NCBI GenBank assembly: GCA_045587065.1
Contig: JAZNBQ010000134.1
Span: forward strand, 1 to 10,188
Direction: 5' to 3'
Source of the DNA: SFWF01 sp045587065
GTDB lineage: Bacteria; Bacillota; Clostridia; Oscillospirales; Acutalibacteraceae
Length of the DNA: 10,188 nucleotides
In this document: piece after piece, positions 7,782-10,188 of the stretch
How positions within the stretch are numbered: the stretch's first letter is position 1
Layout of the letters: each line of letters begins with the position of its first letter
Translations under genes and position numbers: made by a program
Notes under the pieces: generated by a model
Database searches by the model: none
Seen by the model: the letters and a program-made list of their open reading frames with translations, nothing else
Told to the model about the DNA's origin: nothing

Positions 7782-8231
7782 TTGAAAAAAACACTTAAAA
7801 AATATGAAGAGGCCATAGCATATATTTTTTGGGGCTTTCTGACTACGGTGGTCAGTTGGCTTGGTTACAGTGTCTCAGTCTTTGTTATTAATCTTTTAAA
7901 GCTAACCCCTGAAATTTTAGTAGTTACTTTAGCCAATATAATTTCCTGGGTTCTAGCTGTTCTCTTTGCATTTTTTGTAAATAAATATTTTGTATTTAAA
8001 AGCAAAGAAAAAAATACTGCCAAAACACTTGGGGAGTTTGCAAAGTTTGTTTTTTCAAGACTTTTAACAGGTGTATTTGAACTTGTAGCGGTACCCCTTT
8101 TAGTAAAAATAGGACTTGATGCCAAACTTTTCGGTGTTGACGGAATGGTATCAAAAATAATGGTTACCGTAATTGTTATAATTCTCAACTACGTTATAAG
8201 CAAGTTTTATATTTTCAAAAATAAAAAATAA
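7782..8231 (+). CDS. GtrA-family membrane protein
   Basis: GtrA-like proteins are small four-helix membrane proteins. Some take part in moving lipid-linked sugars across the membrane for glycosylation of cell-surface polymers, but the substrate of most members is unknown. The 149-residue product has hydrophobic segments at about 13-38, 45-66, 88-110 and 121-140. It shows the paired family motif of an aromatic/basic patch ending in Phe after helices 2 and 4 (NKYFVF at 67-72, NYVISKFYIF at 136-145). Its length is typical. The start is TTG 7782, with GAGGG (7768-7772) nine bases upstream. No in-frame ATG lies near the first helix. No glycosyltransferase gene, the usual partner, lies next to it in this window, so its sugar or lipid cannot be guessed. 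Confidence 0.85.
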   Translation: MKKTLKKYEEAIAYIFWGFLTTVVSWLGYSVSVFVINLLKLTPEILVVTLANIISWVLAVLFAFFVNKYFVFKSKEKNTAKTLGEFAKFVFSRLLTGVFELVAVPLLVKIGLDAKLFGVDGMVSKIMVTVIVIILNYVISKFYIFKNKK

Positions 8232-8246
8232 AATTTCAAGTCTTTC

Positions 8247-8254
8247 TTGTCGAA
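8247..8254 (+). promoter_or_regulatory. Candidate Spo0A box upstream of sigG
   Basis: TTGTCGAA contains a perfect match to the Spo0A-binding heptamer TGTCGAA. It lies in the intergenic region about 18 bases upstream of the predicted forespore -35 box. Spo0A is the master regulator of sporulation entry in Bacilli and Clostridia. A single box can occur by chance, and no second box is evident beside it. Confidence 0.45.
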
Positions 8255-8272
8255 AACTAAAAAATTTTTAAA

Positions 8273-8302
8273 GTTTATTCACACGCTATACGGGTAATAA
8301 TT
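8273..8302 (+). promoter_or_regulatory. Sigma-F-type forespore promoter for sigG
   Basis: GTTTA (8273-8277) fits the sigma-F -35 consensus GYWTA. GGTAATAATT (8293-8302) fits all defined positions of the sigma-F -10 consensus GGNRANAHTW. The spacer is 15 bases, one shorter than the Bacillus subtilis norm. Transcription would begin near 8308-8310, about 20 bases before the TTG start. Transcription of sigG by sigma-F is established in Bacillus, which supports the reading. No convincing sigma-G site (CATNHTA -10) is seen. Confidence 0.65.
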
Positions 8303-8331
8303 TTATTAGTACGTATAGGGTGTGATTTTTT
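8279..8331 (+). promoter_or_regulatory. Inverted repeat masking the sigG ribosome binding site
   Basis: Arms 8279-8292 and 8312-8325 pair over 14 positions with one G-G mismatch (TCACAC/GTGTGA and CTATACG/CGTATAG). Inside them TAATAA (8295-8300) faces TTATTA (8303-8308), so the whole 47-base stretch is near-palindromic. The right arm contains the likely ribosome binding site (AGGGTG, 8317-8322), and a run of six T (8326-8331) follows and enters the TTG start. In RNA arriving from the upstream genes the hairpin could hide the start or act as a terminator. The left arm is upstream of the predicted sigma-F start, so forespore transcripts would lack it. Confidence 0.7.
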
Positions 8332-9094
8332 GTATCAGTCAAAGGTTGTAATCTGTGGGGTAGATACGGCAAAACTACCTGTCTTAAAAGAAAAGCAAAA
8401 GGAAGAGCTTTTAAAGAGAATAAAGCAGGGAGACGTAAACGCCAGAGAAGAATTAATCAGCGGAAATCTCCGTCTTGTCTTAAGTGTTATTCAGCGCTTT
8501 ACAGGAAGAGGAGAAAATCTTGATGACTTGTTTCAGGTTGGCTGTATAGGACTTATAAAATCTATAGATAATTTTGATATAAACCAAAACGTGCGATTTT
8601 CTACCTATGCCGTTCCAATGATAATAGGAGAAATCAGAAGATATTTAAGAGATAACAACGCCATAAGGGTAAGCCGTTCAATAAAAGACACCGCATATAA
8701 AGCAATGCAGGCAAAGGAAAAACTTATGAACAAGCTTCAGCGAGAGCCTACAGTAAAGGAAATTGCCGCAGAACTGGACCTTCCAAAAGAAGATATAGTA
8801 ATGGCTCTTGAAAGCATAGTAGAGCCTATATCTCTTTATGAACCGGTATATTCCGATGGGGGAGATACAATATACGTTTTGGACCAGTTGGGAGATAAAA
8901 ACGACGATAAAACCTGGCTAGATGAAATCTGCCTTAAAGAGTCAATAAAAAACCTTAGTGACAGAGAAAAGAAAATCCTTACCCTGAGATTTATGCAGGG
9001 CAAAACACAAATGGAGGTTTCCAGCGAAATAGGGATTTCTCAGGCACAGGTTTCACGCCTTGAAAAAGGCGCTCTAGATAAAATAAAGTCATAA
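8330..9094 (+). CDS. sigG: RNA polymerase sporulation sigma factor SigG
   Basis: SigG directs late gene expression in the forespore during endospore formation. The 254-residue product has the diagnostic N terminus KVVICGVDTAKLPVL (5-19), which distinguishes it from SigF. Region 2 is at about 45-110 (GNLRLVLSVIQRF, DDLFQVGCIGLIKSIDNFD, FSTYAVPMIIGEIRRYLRDNN). Region 3 is at about 115-185, and region 4, with its helix-turn-helix, is at about 208-254 (MEVSSEIGISQAQVSRLEKG). The only usable start is TTG 8330: upstream in-frame codons include no ATG, GTG or TTG, and the next ATG is deep in the fold. A weak ribosome site (AGGGTG, 8317-8322) lies seven bases before it. From memory, Bacillus SigG has Asn45, needed for CsfB binding. 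The aligned residue here is Ser44. The gene stands alone, not behind spoIIGA-sigE. A shared terminator follows. Confidence 0.96.
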   Translation: MYQSKVVICGVDTAKLPVLKEKQKEELLKRIKQGDVNAREELISGNLRLVLSVIQRFTGRGENLDDLFQVGCIGLIKSIDNFDINQNVRFSTYAVPMIIGEIRRYLRDNNAIRVSRSIKDTAYKAMQAKEKLMNKLQREPTVKEIAAELDLPKEDIVMALESIVEPISLYEPVYSDGGDTIYVLDQLGDKNDDKTWLDEICLKESIKNLSDREKKILTLRFMQGKTQMEVSSEIGISQAQVSRLEKGALDKIKS

Positions 9095-9126
9095 AAAAAA
9101 GCACTCATAAATATGAGTGCTTTTTA
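9094..9126. terminator. Bidirectional terminator between sigG and the aldolase gene
   Basis: A perfect stem GCACTCAT/ATGAGTGC (9101-9108 and 9113-9120) with a four-base loop is flanked by seven A on the left and five T on the right. It sits between two convergent stop codons (sigG ends 9094, the aldolase ends 9129) and has a U-tract on either strand, so it can serve both genes. Confidence 0.93.
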
Positions 9127-9128
9127 GA

Positions 9129-10079
9129 TTATTTATTTAATTGTTTTTTGATTTCTGCAGTTACAAGTTCAACAATTTTCTGAATGTCTGCATCACTTGC
9201 GCCTGAAATCTTACTTGCAATATCAGCTTTTCCTGTGCTTGAGAAGAGTTCCATCTTTTCAACACTTGCCTGTTTTACAGCTTTAACTGCGGCAGGAATA
9301 AGGTCGATGATACCCTTGTTCATATCGGTGAACTTGCTGAACTCAGCTTTAACTGCGGCAATGTTAATATCAGTGAAAATGTTAACCTTGCTGATTCCGT
9401 CCTTAATGGCCTGTCTGAAGTCGTTGTCTGTGAGACCTGAACCACCGTGAAGAACTAAAGGAACGTCAACAGTATTAGCAATAGTCTTAATTCTATCAAA
9501 GTCAAGTTTAGGAGGAAGCTTGTATGCGCCGTGAGCATTACCTACTGCAATAGCAAGTGCATCAACACCGGTCTTTTCAACGTAGTCCTTAGCAAGTTTT
9601 GGGTCGGTAAAGAACTTGCTTGGGTCTTCCATATGAGAACTGCCCTCTGCAGAACCCTCGTTGTCGCCAACGTGACCGAGCTCACCCTCAATAGTAGCGC
9701 CGTAAGAATGGGCAATGTCTGCCATTTCCTTAACTTTTCTAACATTTTCATCATAAGAATCTGTAGAGCAGTCATACATAATAGAACTAAATCCAAGCTC
9801 TAAAGCCTTTAGACAGGTTTCTTTCTTAAGACCGTGGTCAAGATGAATAACAACAGGAACGTTTGCTTTTTTAGCCATAGGAATAAGGTAATAAGAAACC
9901 TCTTCCAAAGGACCGTAAGGGAAAAGAACCTCTGCAGTACCCATAATAACAGGTGAGCGAGTGCTTTCTGCAGCGGCAATAATTCCGCGAGCAAGTTCCA
10001 TGTTAACAGCATTGAACAAACCAACTGCATACTTGTTCTGTTTTGCAGGAAGTAATACTTGATTTAAATTAACTAACAT
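9129..10079 (-). CDS. fba: Class II fructose-bisphosphate aldolase
   Basis: This is a zinc-dependent aldolase that cleaves fructose 1,6-bisphosphate to dihydroxyacetone phosphate and glyceraldehyde 3-phosphate in glycolysis and runs in reverse in gluconeogenesis. The 316-residue product carries the class II hallmarks: HLDHG (79-83) with catalytic Asp81 and zinc ligand His82, and the EGELG segment (131-135). Also present are GNAHG with His183, LHGGSG with His211, and the phosphate-binding KVNIFTDIN (231-239). It is somewhat longer than Bacillus FbaA (285). The NAHGAYKLPPKLDF variant also occurs in relatives annotated as tagatose-bisphosphate or general ketose-bisphosphate aldolases, so the exact substrate is less certain than the family. 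The start is ATG 10079, with AGGAGG (plus-strand CCTCCT, 10089-10094) nine bases upstream. No sugar-transport or tagatose genes are visible nearby. Confidence 0.93.
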   Translation of the reverse strand: MLVNLNQVLLPAKQNKYAVGLFNAVNMELARGIIAAAESTRSPVIMGTAEVLFPYGPLEEVSYYLIPMAKKANVPVVIHLDHGLKKETCLKALELGFSSIMYDCSTDSYDENVRKVKEMADIAHSYGATIEGELGHVGDNEGSAEGSSHMEDPSKFFTDPKLAKDYVEKTGVDALAIAVGNAHGAYKLPPKLDFDRIKTIANTVDVPLVLHGGSGLTDNDFRQAIKDGISKVNIFTDINIAAVKAEFSKFTDMNKGIIDLIPAAVKAVKQASVEKMELFSSTGKADIASKISGASDADIQKIVELVTAEIKKQLNK

Positions 10080-10094
10080 AAATTTGTTCCTCCT

Positions 10095-10188
10095 ATTAAG
10101 TTGGCAAGAGTCGACCCCTTTACGCCTTCAAAGCAAAATTTTCGGTAATAGTTTGCAAGTCGGATCGTAGCCATGTCGTTCTGTGGGC
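10095..10188. other. Unassigned 94-base stretch upstream of the aldolase gene, cut by the window edge
   Basis: No convincing promoter for the aldolase is seen on the - strand: TTGCAA (plus-strand 10153-10158) lacks a matching -10 box. Two - strand frames are open from the edge. One ends in TAA at 10120-10122, and one runs across the ribosome binding site to a TAG inside the aldolase codons 2-3. Either could be the tail of an upstream gene, but the stretch is too short to decide and I recognise neither peptide. Confidence 0.3.

Noticed and set aside
7841..7857. Short inverted repeat CTGAC/GTCAG inside the GtrA-like gene
   Set aside because: It is only five base pairs within coding sequence with no flanking T-run, most likely chance.
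8282..8302. Sigma-G (autoregulatory) promoter upstream of sigG
   Set aside because: There is no CATNHTA-like -10 box at the right distance from a GHATR box. The sigma-F reading fits better.
9184..9803. Open frames on the + strand across the aldolase gene
   Set aside because: They are antisense shadows of a clear class II aldolase, with no family features or good ribosome sites.
10129..10158. Promoter for the aldolase on the - strand
   Set aside because: TTGCAA is a plausible -35, but nothing at 16-18 bases resembles TATAAT, so it was not called.
1..10188. CRISPR array, insertion sequence, phage genes, tRNA or rRNA
   Set aside because: Both strands were read for direct repeats, transposase or integrase motifs and cloverleaf-like stretches. 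None was seen, and the gaps between genes are all under 100 bases.

Overview
The window looks like chromosomal DNA of a low-GC, endospore-forming Firmicute, most likely a member of Clostridia. The reasons are an A/T-rich coding style, strong AGGAGG-type ribosome binding sites, several TTG starts, Firmicutes-type housekeeping genes, and a clear gene for the forespore sigma factor SigG. The species cannot be named from this sequence. I see no CRISPR array, insertion sequence, prophage gene, rRNA or tRNA.

Region 1 (2..7381, + strand) is a compact housekeeping cluster: RNase J (cut at the 5' edge), ribosomal protein bL9, replicative helicase DnaB, tRNA(Ile)-lysidine synthetase TilS, hypoxanthine phosphoribosyltransferase Hpt and the membrane protease FtsH. 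Gaps are 10 to 32 bases, and dnaB/tilS and tilS/hpt overlap. No internal promoter or terminator is evident before a strong hairpin terminator directly after ftsH, so it reads as one operon. It joins two blocks usually described apart in Bacillus: rplI-dnaB and tilS-hpt-ftsH.

Region 2 (7383..8231, + strand) starts with a near-consensus vegetative promoter that overlaps the tail of the ftsH terminator. It drives a small unrecognised membrane protein with a C-terminal zinc ribbon, followed by a GtrA-like four-helix membrane protein.

Region 3 (8232..9125, + strand) is sigG. Its 98-base leader is the most interesting part of the window. It holds a perfect Spo0A-box-like octamer, a sigma-F-type forespore promoter, and a long inverted repeat whose right arm contains the sigG ribosome binding site. 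The left arm lies upstream of the predicted start of the sigma-F transcript. Only RNA reading in from the upstream genes could therefore fold the hairpin and hide (or terminate before) the sigG start. RNA started at the forespore promoter would be free to be translated.

Region 4 (9129..10188, - strand) is a class II fructose-bisphosphate-type aldolase converging on sigG and sharing a bidirectional terminator with it. The last 94 bases, upstream of its ribosome binding site, hold no feature I can name with confidence.

Most of the window is ordinary core genome. I do not see a new defence or metabolic system. The points worth checking are the sigG leader, the unknown zinc-ribbon gene, the placement of sigG away from sigE, and the fused housekeeping operon.
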